From Gammaproteobacteria bacterium (lineage in GTDB: Bacteria; Pseudomonadota; Gammaproteobacteria; Chromatiales; Sedimenticolaceae): a stretch of DNA of 13,965 bases. Shown here piece after piece: positions 5,974 through 13,355 of the stretch (positions are counted from its first letter, which is position 1; every line of letters starts with the position of its first letter). The notes below the pieces were generated by a model, which saw only the letters and a program-made list of their open reading frames with translations, ran no database searches and was not told the DNA's origin. A program made the translations under genes and the position numbers. The stretch lies in NCBI GenBank assembly GCA_020445165.1, contig JAGRHE010000062.1:1-13965 (forward strand), read 5' to 3'.

Positions 5974-6938
5974 CCCCGCTGTTATGGCTGCTGATCGACA
6001 TCGCGCTGGCCAGCCTGCTGTTGGGCCTGGGTTGGTCGGCGACGGCGACCCGCGACATGAAACGCGCGGTGGCATTGTTCATCGCCTTCGGCCTGCTGCT
6101 GGCCCTGGTGTGGGCACGCCTGTCGGCGCCCGACCTGGCCATGGCCGAGGCCGCGATCGGCGCCGGGATCGCCGGTGTCCTGATGTTGGCCGCGTTGCGC
6201 GACGAGCCCCGCTTCGAGGACACCCGCGCAGAGGCGGGACGTGGCCGCCTCTGGATGCTCAACCTGTTGACGTTCGGACTCGCGGTACTGCTGGCCTGGG
6301 CGCTGATCGACGCGCTCGGTGATGGCAGCGCGACCCGTCTTGGCAATGCGGTACGGGCCGAGCTGGACAACAGCGGCGTCAGCAACCCGGTCACCGCGGT
6401 ACTGCTCAACTTCCGTGCTTACGACACCCTGCTCGAGCTGGCCGTGATCCTGACCGCGGTGCTCGGTGTGTTGGCACTTGGCCCCGCACGTGCACCTTAC
6501 CGGCCGGCCGGCCCTCTGCTGCGCAGCCTGGTGCGGCTGTTGGTGCCGCTGCTGGTGGTCCTGTCCGGCTACCTGCTGTGGGTAGGTGCGCATGCCCCGG
6601 GTGGTGCCTTCCAGGCCGGCGCAACCCTGGCCGCTGCTGCCGTTCTGATGCACCTGGCGGGTGACCGGGCCGCGGCAACGCCACGCGCCACCTGGCTGCG
6701 GATCCTGCTCGTCGCTGGCCTCGCGGTATTCCTGGCGGTCGGCCTGCTGGTCACGGCTGCGCAGCTGTCCGTTCTGCAATATCCGGCTGGCTGGGCCGGT
6801 GTCCTGATCCTGCTGATCGAGACGACAGCGACCCTGTCGATCGCCGCGGCCCTGTTCATCGCCTATCTCGGTGGTCGGCCGAATGGCTGGGAGACAGCGA
6901 CAGACACCACGACCGTCCAACGAGGTGACCACGCATGA
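5970..6938 (+). CDS. mrpB: Fused MrpA C-terminal (DUF4040/MbhD-MbhE-like) and MrpB subunit
   Basis: A 322-residue membrane protein made of three parts that are separate (MbhD, MbhE, MbhF) in archaeal Mbh systems. Residues 1-75 are the MbhD/DUF4040 part with the APDLAMAEAAIGAG motif and its conserved membrane glutamate E60. Residues about 95-170 are MbhE-like, with NFRAYDTLLELAV containing D152 and E156. Residues about 175-305 are MrpB, with GAHAPGGAFQAG carrying H208. In Bacillus-type systems the first two parts form the end of the large MrpA subunit; here they are attached to MrpB and cut off from any NuoL-like part. The MrpA C-terminal/MrpB region is thought to help form the sodium path. 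It starts with GTG at the mrpG stop and overlaps mrpC by an ATGA. The symbol is approximate because of the fusion. Confidence 0.88.
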   Translation: MTPLLWLLIDIALASLLLGLGWSATATRDMKRAVALFIAFGLLLALVWARLSAPDLAMAEAAIGAGIAGVLMLAALRDEPRFEDTRAEAGRGRLWMLNLLTFGLAVLLAWALIDALGDGSATRLGNAVRAELDNSGVSNPVTAVLLNFRAYDTLLELAVILTAVLGVLALGPARAPYRPAGPLLRSLVRLLVPLLVVLSGYLLWVGAHAPGGAFQAGATLAAAAVLMHLAGDRAAATPRATWLRILLVAGLAVFLAVGLLVTAAQLSVLQYPAGWAGVLILLIETTATLSIAAALFIAYLGGRPNGWETATDTTTVQRGDHA

Positions 6939-7216
6939 TCACGCAGATGCTGTTCGGCCTGACCGGCGTTGCCCTGATGGTGCTGGGCCTGCGCGGCGCG
7001 CTGTTGCATGCCAGCAATCTGGGTCGCGTGATTGCGATCAACGTCTGCGGTGCCGGCGTGTTCCTGATGTTTGTCGCCATCGCGTTTCCGGTTGGCGGCG
7101 GGAGCACCGATGCCGTGCCGCATGCTCTGGTGTTGACCGGCATCGTGGTCGCTGTCAGCGCCACGGCACTGGCGCTCGCGCTGGGCCGTCGCCTGTTGGA
7201 GGCCAGGGATGAATAG
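6935..7216 (+). CDS. mrpC: Mrp/Mnh cation-proton antiporter subunit C (NuoK-like)
   Basis: A 93-residue MrpC/MnhC protein, homologous to NuoK of complex I, with three membrane helices. The closing helix contains the typical DAVPHALVLTGIVVAVSATA segment (about residues 59-78). It overlaps the preceding gene by an ATGA and the following gene by eight bases. It is expected to sit between the MrpB-like module and the first NuoL/M/N-like subunit in the complex. Confidence 0.93.
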   Translation: MITQMLFGLTGVALMVLGLRGALLHASNLGRVIAINVCGAGVFLMFVAIAFPVGGGSTDAVPHALVLTGIVVAVSATALALALGRRLLEARDE

Positions 7217-8666
7217 CCTGTTGATCTGGCCGGTCGCGCTGCCGTTGATCGGCAGCATGGTGGCACTGGTCTGGCCGCGGCGCTCCGGCTTGGTTGCGAC
7301 CGTGGCAATGTTGGCGACGCTTGCTGCCAGCCTGGCCGTGGTCCGTGGCGTGGCCGAACACGGCGTGTTGCAGCATGCCCTCGGTGGCTGGCAGCCGGGA
7401 CTCGGTATTGCGCTGCGTGCAGATGTGCTCAGTGCCGCATTGCTGCTGATGAGTGCGCTGGTTGCACTCGCCGCCAGTGTGTACGCGACGCACTATTTTG
7501 CCGACCCTCACCGACAGGCCCGCTTCTGGCCATTGTGGCTGATGCTGGTCACGGCGCTGCACGCGCTGTTTCTGTCGGGTGACCTGTTCAACCTTTACGT
7601 CACGCTCGAACTGCTCGGGCTGGCGGCGGTGGCGCTTGCGGCGCTCGGCGCGAGCAGGGCATCGCTGCAGGCGGCATTGCGTTACCTGACCTTCGGTCTG
7701 CTGGGGTCGCTGGCATTCCTGACCGGTGTTGCGCTGCTCTACGGCGCCTACGGCACGCTCGACATGCCACAGCTGGCCGGGCAGGTTGATCCGCAGCCGG
7801 CGGCGCGTGTCGCTCTGGTACTGATGACCGGCGGGCTTTTGATCAAGGCGGCATTGTTTCCGTTGCACTTCTGGTTGCCGCCGGCGCATGCGAATGCCCC
7901 GGCCCCGGTCAGCGCGGCCCTGTCCGCCCTCGTGGTCAAGGCGTCGTTCTACCTGGTGCTGCGACTCTGGCTGGACGTATTCGATGGTGTGCCGACCGCG
8001 ACCGATGCCCTGCTGCTCGGTCTGCTCGGGGCAATGGCAGTGATCTGGGGTTCGTGGCGTGCGCTGCGCGCCGAAAGGCTCAAGCTGCTCGCCGCCTACT
8101 CGACGGTTGCCCAGGTCGGCTACCTGTTTCTGTTCCTCCCCTTGCTCCTGGCAATGCCGGTGGGTCCCCCGCGCGATGCACTGTTTGCAGCGATGGTGCT
8201 GTTCGCATTGACCCACGGCTTTGCCAAGAGCGCTTTTTTTCTTGCTGCCGGCGTCGTCCAGATGCACGCCGGTCACGATCGCATCGCTGAGCTCGGCGGC
8301 GTTGCCCGGATGTTGCCGGTGACGGTGTTCGCACTGGCACTGGCCGGCGTCGCCCTGATCGGTCTGCCGCCCAGTGGCACCTTCCTCGCCAAGTGGCAGT
8401 TGATGTCTGCCGCGATCGCCTGGCAGCAGTGGCCGTGGTTGCTGGTCATCGCCGTCGGTTCCCTATTGGCCGGTGGCTATGTCTTCCGCGTGCTCGGTCA
8501 TGCCTTCGCGCCGGGCGAGGGTGTTGGACCGAGCCTCGCCCTGAGCCGGGCCGAGATCCCCGCACTGTTGCTGGCGATCACGGCGACGCTGCTGCTGGGT
8601 CTTGGTGCGGCGGCGTTCTGGGATTACCTCGCCGGTGGCGTTGCGGCCGCGGGAGTCATGCAATGA
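7209..8666 (+). CDS. mrpD: NuoL/M/N-like ion-translocating subunit 1 (MrpD-like)
   Basis: A 485-residue multi-helix antiporter subunit of the proton-conducting-transporter (Proton_antipo_M) family. All signature residues of a working channel are present: TM5 glutamate E134 in FNLYVTLELLG, TM7 lysine K213 in GGLLIKAALFPLHFWLP, TM8 lysine K244 in LVVKASFYL, and TM12 lysine K395 in TFLAKWQL. The AAYSTVAQVGY and ALTHGFAKSAFFLAAG helices are also typical. Length matches MrpD (about 490 residues), and its place straight after mrpC is the normal mrpD position. It should move protons coupled to sodium export in the inner membrane. Start ATG overlaps mrpC by eight bases. Confidence 0.9.
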   Translation: MNSLLIWPVALPLIGSMVALVWPRRSGLVATVAMLATLAASLAVVRGVAEHGVLQHALGGWQPGLGIALRADVLSAALLLMSALVALAASVYATHYFADPHRQARFWPLWLMLVTALHALFLSGDLFNLYVTLELLGLAAVALAALGASRASLQAALRYLTFGLLGSLAFLTGVALLYGAYGTLDMPQLAGQVDPQPAARVALVLMTGGLLIKAALFPLHFWLPPAHANAPAPVSAALSALVVKASFYLVLRLWLDVFDGVPTATDALLLGLLGAMAVIWGSWRALRAERLKLLAAYSTVAQVGYLFLFLPLLLAMPVGPPRDALFAAMVLFALTHGFAKSAFFLAAGVVQMHAGHDRIAELGGVARMLPVTVFALALAGVALIGLPPSGTFLAKWQLMSAAIAWQQWPWLLVIAVGSLLAGGYVFRVLGHAFAPGEGVGPSLALSRAEIPALLLAITATLLLGLGAAAFWDYLAGGVAAAGVMQ

Positions 8667-10174
8667 GCCTGTCCAGCCTGCTGCCGCTGCTGATCCTGGC
8701 CAGTTCGCTGTTGCCGGGCCTGGTGATCTTCCTGTTGCGTGAAGAGAGCCATCGCACGCGCACCGCGCTGAACCTGTTCGGCGCCATCACCAAGCTGGTA
8801 CTGGTTGCCTGGATGATATGGGGCGTGTTTCACGAGGAGTTATACGAGACCCGCTGGACGCTGGCACCGGGCCTGGACCTGGTCCTGCACGCTGATGCCT
8901 TGTCGGTGTTGTTCGTCAGCCTGTCGACGCTGCTGTGGCTGGTGACCACGGTATACGCGATCGGTTACCTGGAAGGTGCACCACATCGCAGCCGTTTCTT
9001 CGGCTTTTTCAGTCTGTGCGTCACCGCAACGGTCGGCCTGGCCCTGGCCGGCAACCTGTTCACCTTCGTCATCTTCTACGAATTGCTGACGCTGGCGACC
9101 TATCCGCTGGTCGCGCACAAGGGCACGCCGGAGGCGGTTCGTGGTGCGCGCATCTATCTCGCCTACACCCTGGCTGGTGGCGTGCTGTTGCTGATTGGTG
9201 CCGTCTGGTTGCGCACCATCGCCGGCCCGCTCGATTTCGTGCAGGGCGGCATCCTGGCCGATATCCCGGGACTGGATCCCGGCAGCCTGCGCTGGATCTT
9301 CGTACTGCTGATCGTCGGGCTTGGCGTCAAGGCAGCGTTGGTGCCGCTGCACGGCTGGCTGCCGCAGGCGATGGTCGCACCGGCACCGGTCAGCGCGTTG
9401 TTGCACGCGGTGGCCGTGGTCAAGGCCGGTGCGTTCGGCATCGTGCGCGTCGTCTACGACGTGTTCGGGGTCGAGTTCGCGGCTGAACTCGACCTGTTGC
9501 TGCTGCTCGGTGTCGCGGCCGGCGTAACGATCGTCTATGGATCGGTCAAGGCGCTGTCGCAGGACAACCTGAAGAAACGACTCGCCTATTCGACGGTCAG
9601 CCAGGTGTCGTACATCGCGCTTGGAACCGCGATTCTCGGCCCGCTCGGTACGATCGGCGGTGTCGTTCACCTGGTGCACCAGGGCATCATGAAGATCACG
9701 CTGTTCTTCGCCGCCGGCAACTACGCGGAGCGTTTGGGTATCCACCGGGTCAGCGAGATGAACGGCGTCGGCCGGCGCATGCCGGGTACCACCCTGGCAT
9801 TCACCATCGCTGCGCTGGGCATGATCGGGATACCGCCGGTGGCAGGCTTCGTCAGCAAGTGGTACCTGGCCATCGGAGCCGCGGAGGCCGGCATGGCGGC
9901 CTGGGTGTTGCCGGTGCTGATAGCCAGCAGCCTGCTCAATGCCGCCTATTTCCTGCCCATCCTCTACCGTGCCTGGTTGCGCCCGGCCGGACCCGAACTG
10001 CCCGGTGCCAAGGTCAGCGGGGGACGCGGTGAGATCGCGGCTGCGCTGCTGTGGCCGCCGCTGGTCACTGCGACTCTCGCGCTCGCGGTCGGACTGTTCG
10101 CCGCCGCGCCTTACAGCCCGCTGGCCTGGGCGGAACTGATCGCGTCGAGGGAGTATCGCGCATGGACCAATTGA
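8663..10174 (+). CDS. NuoL/M/N-like ion-translocating subunit 2
   Basis: A 503-residue paralogue of the preceding subunit. Key residues are complete: E140 in FVIFYELLTLATYPL, K223 in GLGVKAALVPLHGWLP, K254 in AVVKAGAFGIVR and K399 in GFVSKWYLAIG, together with AYSTVSQVSYIALG and HQGIMKITLFFAAGNYAE. The ATG at 8663 follows GGGAG by eight bases and overlaps the previous stop (ATGA); an in-frame TTG/GTG extension further upstream would lie wholly inside the previous gene. The protein is more similar in pattern to MrpD/NuoM than to the large MrpA, since it ends without the MrpA C-terminal domains. It probably takes the place of the NuoL-like half of MrpA in this complex, which is an inference. 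Confidence 0.88.
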   Translation: MSLSSLLPLLILASSLLPGLVIFLLREESHRTRTALNLFGAITKLVLVAWMIWGVFHEELYETRWTLAPGLDLVLHADALSVLFVSLSTLLWLVTTVYAIGYLEGAPHRSRFFGFFSLCVTATVGLALAGNLFTFVIFYELLTLATYPLVAHKGTPEAVRGARIYLAYTLAGGVLLLIGAVWLRTIAGPLDFVQGGILADIPGLDPGSLRWIFVLLIVGLGVKAALVPLHGWLPQAMVAPAPVSALLHAVAVVKAGAFGIVRVVYDVFGVEFAAELDLLLLLGVAAGVTIVYGSVKALSQDNLKKRLAYSTVSQVSYIALGTAILGPLGTIGGVVHLVHQGIMKITLFFAAGNYAERLGIHRVSEMNGVGRRMPGTTLAFTIAALGMIGIPPVAGFVSKWYLAIGAAEAGMAAWVLPVLIASSLLNAAYFLPILYRAWLRPAGPELPGAKVSGGRGEIAAALLWPPLVTATLALAVGLFAAAPYSPLAWAELIASREYRAWTN

Positions 10175-11772
10175 TGCTCTTGAGCGTTGCCCTGCCATTG
10201 TTGCTTGCTCCGTGGGTTCTGCGTGGCGGGCGCTGGTCGTGGCTGCTTGCCGTGGCGCCGTTGCCGGCACTGCTGACGGCGCTGCTGCTCCCTGTCGGCA
10301 GCGGCATGCACCTGCCGTGGCTGTTGCTGGGGACGCACCTGCACTTGGATGGCACGGCACAGCTGTTGTTGCTGTTCAGCTCCCTGGTATGGCTGGCGGC
10401 CGCGCTGCAGTTGCTGACCACCCGCAGCGGACTGTTCGGACGCATTGGCTTCGCTGTCGGGTTCACATCGGCGATGGCGGGCAACTTCCTGCTGCTGCTG
10501 GCGGCCGATGCGGTGACCTTCTATGTCGGCTTCGCCCTGATGGGGTTGTCGGTGTACGGCCTGGTGCTGCCGCAGCGCGGGCAGCGGGCACGGCGTGCCG
10601 GCCAGGTCTACCTCGCATTCACCTTGGGTGGCGAGGTGGCCTTGTTCGCCGGCATCGCCCTGCTGGCGGTGTCGGCCGATTCGCTGTTGTTCGCCGACCT
10701 GGCGCAGCAGTCGCTGCCGGCCGCGGCGGTGTTTCTGTTGCTGGCCGGCTTCGGCATCAAGCTGGCACTGCCAGGGTTGCACCTGTGGCTGCCACTCACC
10801 TACAGGCTTGCGCCGGCTGCGGCCGTGGCCGTGCTGAGTGGACCGATGATGAAGGCCGGCCTGGTCGGCTGGATGCGGTTCCTGCCGCCGGGTGCACCGG
10901 GCCTCGATGCATGGGGTATGCCGCTGCTGATCCTGGGTTCGCTGGGCGTGGTTCTCGGCGTGTTGCTCGGCGTTCTGCAGCACAAGCCACGCGCCGTTCT
11001 GGCCTATTCAAGTGTCGCCAAGATGGGATTGGTCAGTGCCGTCTACGGCATCGCGCTGCGCCATCCGACTTTGGCCGAGAGCCTGGTTCCCGCCCTGCTG
11101 TTGTTCGCCGTGCACCACCTGCTGGTCAAGGCGGCGCTGTTTCTCGGTGTCGATCTCTTCGAGCGTGGCGGGGCGAGGCGACCGCTGTTGATCGCCCTGG
11201 GTGTGCTGGCGGCGGTGCTGGCCGCGGCGCCGTTCAGCGCCGGATTTGCCGCCAAGTCGGCACTGGGCGCTGCATTGCATGGCGAGCTGACCCTGCTGAT
11301 GGTGTTGTCGGCCATCGGTACCGCCTGGCTGATGATCCGCTTCATGGTCGTCCTGGCCGGGACGCCATCAACCCCGGTCGCACTGTCACTGCCGGCCGCG
11401 CTGGGTTTCGCTGCGATCGGCGTGCTGAGTCTGTCCGCGCCGTTCTCACCGGCTTCGCTGGGCTTCGAGTCCTCGTCGCTCTACCCGCTGGTGCTGGCGG
11501 CTTTGTCCGCGCTGGCAGCGCGAGGGCTGGTGGTACGCACGGCGCAGGCCATGCCACGTCCCGGCCTGCTTTTGGGAGCAGGCGTCCGGTTGCTGGCTGC
11601 CGTGCGTCACTGGTCAGGCAGGCCGCTGCCGGCATTTCCGTTGCCGGTCACCGGGATACGCGCCCTGCTCAACCGCCCGTCGCCTCAGGTCGATCCGACC
11701 TGGACCGGCGGCGGTATCCGGTGGCTGGCAGTGCTGGGAAGCATGGCGCTGCTCGGCCTGGCTCTCAACTGA
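10162..11772 (+). CDS. Divergent NuoL/M/N-like subunit 3 lacking the TM5 glutamate
   Basis: A 536-residue third paralogue and the last gene of the operon. TM7 lysine K200 (GFGIKLALPGLHLWLP), TM8 lysine K231 (MMKAGLVGWMRF) and TM12 lysine K365 (FAAKSALGAA) are kept, as is AYSSVAKMGL. The TM5 motif reads FYVGFALMGLS, with A125 where the two paralogues have Glu. About 85 extra residues follow the core: a basic, partly amphipathic stretch, a Pro-rich linker, and a final hydrophobic helix WLAVLGSMALLGLAL. The ATG at 10162 has GAGGGAG about eight bases upstream and overlaps the previous gene by 13 bases. It may be a structural or modified-function subunit at the distal end of the complex. Family membership is firm; function as an independent proton channel is doubtful. 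Confidence 0.87.
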   Translation: MDQLMLLSVALPLLLAPWVLRGGRWSWLLAVAPLPALLTALLLPVGSGMHLPWLLLGTHLHLDGTAQLLLLFSSLVWLAAALQLLTTRSGLFGRIGFAVGFTSAMAGNFLLLLAADAVTFYVGFALMGLSVYGLVLPQRGQRARRAGQVYLAFTLGGEVALFAGIALLAVSADSLLFADLAQQSLPAAAVFLLLAGFGIKLALPGLHLWLPLTYRLAPAAAVAVLSGPMMKAGLVGWMRFLPPGAPGLDAWGMPLLILGSLGVVLGVLLGVLQHKPRAVLAYSSVAKMGLVSAVYGIALRHPTLAESLVPALLLFAVHHLLVKAALFLGVDLFERGGARRPLLIALGVLAAVLAAAPFSAGFAAKSALGAALHGELTLLMVLSAIGTAWLMIRFMVVLAGTPSTPVALSLPAALGFAAIGVLSLSAPFSPASLGFESSSLYPLVLAALSALAARGLVVRTAQAMPRPGLLLGAGVRLLAAVRHWSGRPLPAFPLPVTGIRALLNRPSPQVDPTWTGGGIRWLAVLGSMALLGLALN

Positions 11773-11792
11773 GTGTGTGACGGAGATCGTTC

Positions 11793-11909
11793 ATGCAACG
11801 TTTAAAGAATATGCCCTACCTGTCGGGCGCCGCCGAATCCCTGGATGCTTTACGGGAAACACGGCCGAGGAAATGCTACAAACGATCCCTGCCTCGGTGC
11901 TCGCGGTGA
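11793..11909 (+). CDS. Doubtful 38-residue basic ORF downstream of the mrp operon
   Basis: An ATG at 11793 preceded by CGGAG (eight bases spacing) opens 38 codons to TGA 11907-11909. The product is hydrophilic, ends in a basic segment with two cysteines (KCYKRSLPRCSR), and resembles nothing I recognise. It starts 20 bases after the last mrp stop, so it could be a terminal small gene of the operon, but the codon use is less typical than in neighbours and the frame may be accidental. Confidence 0.2.
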   Translation: MQRLKNMPYLSGAAESLDALRETRPRKCYKRSLPRCSR

Positions 11910-12023
11910 GGCCGCGTGGCTTCGTTTCGCCATTGGCCTGAGCGTCGGACGTGTCGGGTCCGGCCAGGCATATGCTCCTCAAGGGGGACTTCGAAAAATG
12001 CCATCCGTGGCATTCTGTTCTAC

Positions 12024-12053
12024 GGAAAACCGAAAACGTCGTTTTCGGTTTCC
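12024..12053 (+). terminator. Stable hairpin, possible mrp terminator or leader element
   Basis: AACCGAAAA (12028-12036) pairs perfectly with TTTTCGGTT (12042-12050) around CGTCG, and the stem extends by GGA/TCC with one bulged A to 12024-12053. It is followed by a pyrimidine-rich stretch (CCTTCATTCTC) rather than a clean T-run. It could end transcription from the mrp operon or be part of the nhaR 5' leader. Confidence 0.35.
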
Positions 12054-12063
12054 TTCATTCTCA

Positions 12064-12078
12064 ATCGCTTCTCGCGAT
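12064..12078. promoter_or_regulatory. Candidate LysR-type (NhaR) operator upstream of nhaR
   Basis: ATCGC-TTCTC-GCGAT is a perfect dyad containing T-N11-A (T12065, A12077). Its ATCG-N7-CGAT core is the same as that of the dyad upstream of the mrp operon at 4696-4710. It lies about 90 bases before the nhaR-like start, a usual autoregulatory position for LysR-type genes. Confidence 0.4.
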
Positions 12079-12167
12079 CGAAAATGGAGGTGCATCCATG
12101 CATCGGACGGGAACTTCGATTTTTGATGTTCCCTTAAGATCGTTGTCCATCCGGGGACCTGTCGCTC

Positions 12168-13073
12168 ATGAACAACTTCAAACTCAATCTTAAGCACCTG
12201 CGCTACTTCTGGGCGGTTGCCAACCAGGGCACCATCGCGCGCGCTGCCGAGACGCTGTTTGTCACTCCGCAGACCATCAGCGGCCAGTTGAGTGAGCTGG
12301 AACGCCAGGTGGGTAGCAAGCTATTCCAGCGCGATGGTCGACAGCTGGCGCTGACCGATACCGGTCACCTGGTATTTTCCTATGCGGACGAAATGTTCCG
12401 CCTGGGACTGGAGCTGCAGGACGTACTCGCCGGCCACACGCCCGGTTCGGAGATCACGGTAAAGATCGGCGTGGCGATGGTGGTGCCCAAGCTGTTGGCC
12501 TATCGCGTGCTCGAACCGATCCTGCAGATGCAGGAGTCTGTGCGCCTGATCTGTCATGAGGCACCGCTGGTGGAACTGCTGGCCGACCTGTCCGTGCACA
12601 AGCTGGACGTCGTGCTGGCCGATGTCCCGATCAATCCGGCCCTCAATATACGTGCCTATAACCACCTGCTGGGCGAGTCGGGCATCACCTTCTTTGCCGC
12701 GCCGGCACAGGCCCGCGCACTGGGGGCAGACTTTCCTGCAAACCTCGGCGGAACACCGATGCTGATGCCCAGTAGCGGCAGCAGCCTGCGGCGGAACCTC
12801 GAGGCATGGTTCGAACGTCATTCCATCGAGCCTCGGGTGGTGGCCGAGTTCGAGGACCGTGCCCTGATGAAGGCCTTTGGCGAGCGCGGCACAGGTGTAT
12901 TCACGACGCCGACCGCGGTCGAGCAGGACGTGCTCGACAAGTACGGCGTCGAAGTGATTGGCAGGACCAGTGAGTTGACGGAGCGCTTCTACCTGATCTC
13001 GCCCGAACGTCGCATCAAGCACCCGGCGGTAACGGCGATCACCGAGACGGCCCGCAACGCGTTGTTCAACTGA
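12168..13073 (+). CDS. nhaR: LysR-family transcriptional activator NhaR
   Basis: A 301-residue LysR-type regulator. Residues about 6-65 form the winged HTH, with the NhaR-type sequence LNLKHLRYFWAVANQGTIAR and TPQTISGQLSELE in place of the general LysR HTH; residues about 95-295 are the effector-binding domain. The segments HKLDVVLADVPI, EFEDRALMKAFGERGTGVF and the closing ISPERRIKHPAV match E. coli NhaR closely, which senses Na+ and activates nhaA. Here it follows the Mrp antiporter operon in the same direction after a 395-base gap, so it probably has its own promoter and controls mrp. The ATG at 12168 has GGGGA about ten bases upstream. A strong terminator follows the stop. Confidence 0.92.
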   Translation: MNNFKLNLKHLRYFWAVANQGTIARAAETLFVTPQTISGQLSELERQVGSKLFQRDGRQLALTDTGHLVFSYADEMFRLGLELQDVLAGHTPGSEITVKIGVAMVVPKLLAYRVLEPILQMQESVRLICHEAPLVELLADLSVHKLDVVLADVPINPALNIRAYNHLLGESGITFFAAPAQARALGADFPANLGGTPMLMPSSGSSLRRNLEAWFERHSIEPRVVAEFEDRALMKAFGERGTGVFTTPTAVEQDVLDKYGVEVIGRTSELTERFYLISPERRIKHPAVTAITETARNALFN

Positions 13074-13094
13074 ACGGGTTGCATGCCGGGATCG

Positions 13095-13122
13095 AAAAAA
13101 ACGCACCCTTCAGGGTGCTTTT
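13095..13122. terminator. Bidirectional rho-independent terminator
   Basis: GCACCC (13103-13108) pairs with GGGTGC (13113-13118) around TTCA, followed by four T on the plus strand and preceded by seven A (13095-13101), which reads as a T-run on the minus strand. It ends nhaR, whose stop is 21 bases upstream, and could also end the minus-strand RimK-family transcript. Confidence 0.85.
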
Positions 13123-13355
13123 ACGAACATTGCCCTGATGCGCCGAGGCTATCGTTGACGTAGCGGTGCACCTTGATGACGGTGTGCCGACACGAAATCC
13201 GTCGAAGGGGGAATGGGCATGCAGCTTGAAAACGACCTGCCGCCGGTTTGCCGGCCTTTTCTGATCGACAGTGCGCGCTACCTGGGCATCGTCGCGGCCT
13301 TGGGGCCCCGGCCGCCACGCATGCAGGATGCGGCGACCGCGCCGGCTTCGCCAGC

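Larger units (their letters stand above)
11773..12167. other. 395-base gene-poor, hairpin-rich region between mrp and nhaR
   Basis: No convincing gene fills this stretch; one doubtful 38-codon ORF lies at 11793-11909. The right half (about 11990-12135) is clearly AT-richer than surrounding genes and packs four inverted repeats: 11997-12014 (AATGCCA stem, TCCG loop), 12028-12050 (AACCGAAAA stem), 12064-12078 (ATCGC stem) and 12109-12133 (GGGAAC stem, 13-base loop). It must contain the end of the mrp transcript and the nhaR promoter and leader. Confidence 0.6.

Noticed and set aside
7155..8276. 373-codon open frame on the minus strand
   Set aside because: Antisense shadow of the first antiporter-like subunit, Gln/Arg-rich and without domain features.
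8840..10360. 506-codon open frame on the minus strand
   Set aside because: It is antisense to the second antiporter-like subunit, is composed mainly of Arg, Gln, His and Asp as expected from the complement of GC-rich membrane-protein codons, and has no recognisable domain.
4960..11772. Membrane-bound hydrogenase or complex I cluster
   Set aside because: The gene order resembles Mbh, but no hydrogenase, iron-sulfur or NuoB/C/D/H/I-like subunit is present in the window, and the MrpE/F/G set identifies a cation antiporter.
11951..12193. 80-codon plus-strand ORF through the region upstream of nhaR
   Set aside because: It overlaps the nhaR start, crosses all the inverted repeats of the AT-rich leader, and shows neither typical codon use nor a good ribosome binding site.
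13242..13260. GCCGG-TTTG-CCGGC hairpin followed by CTTTT
   Set aside because: The stem is only 5 bp, no gene clearly ends just before it on the plus strand, and a much better terminator lies at 13095-13122.
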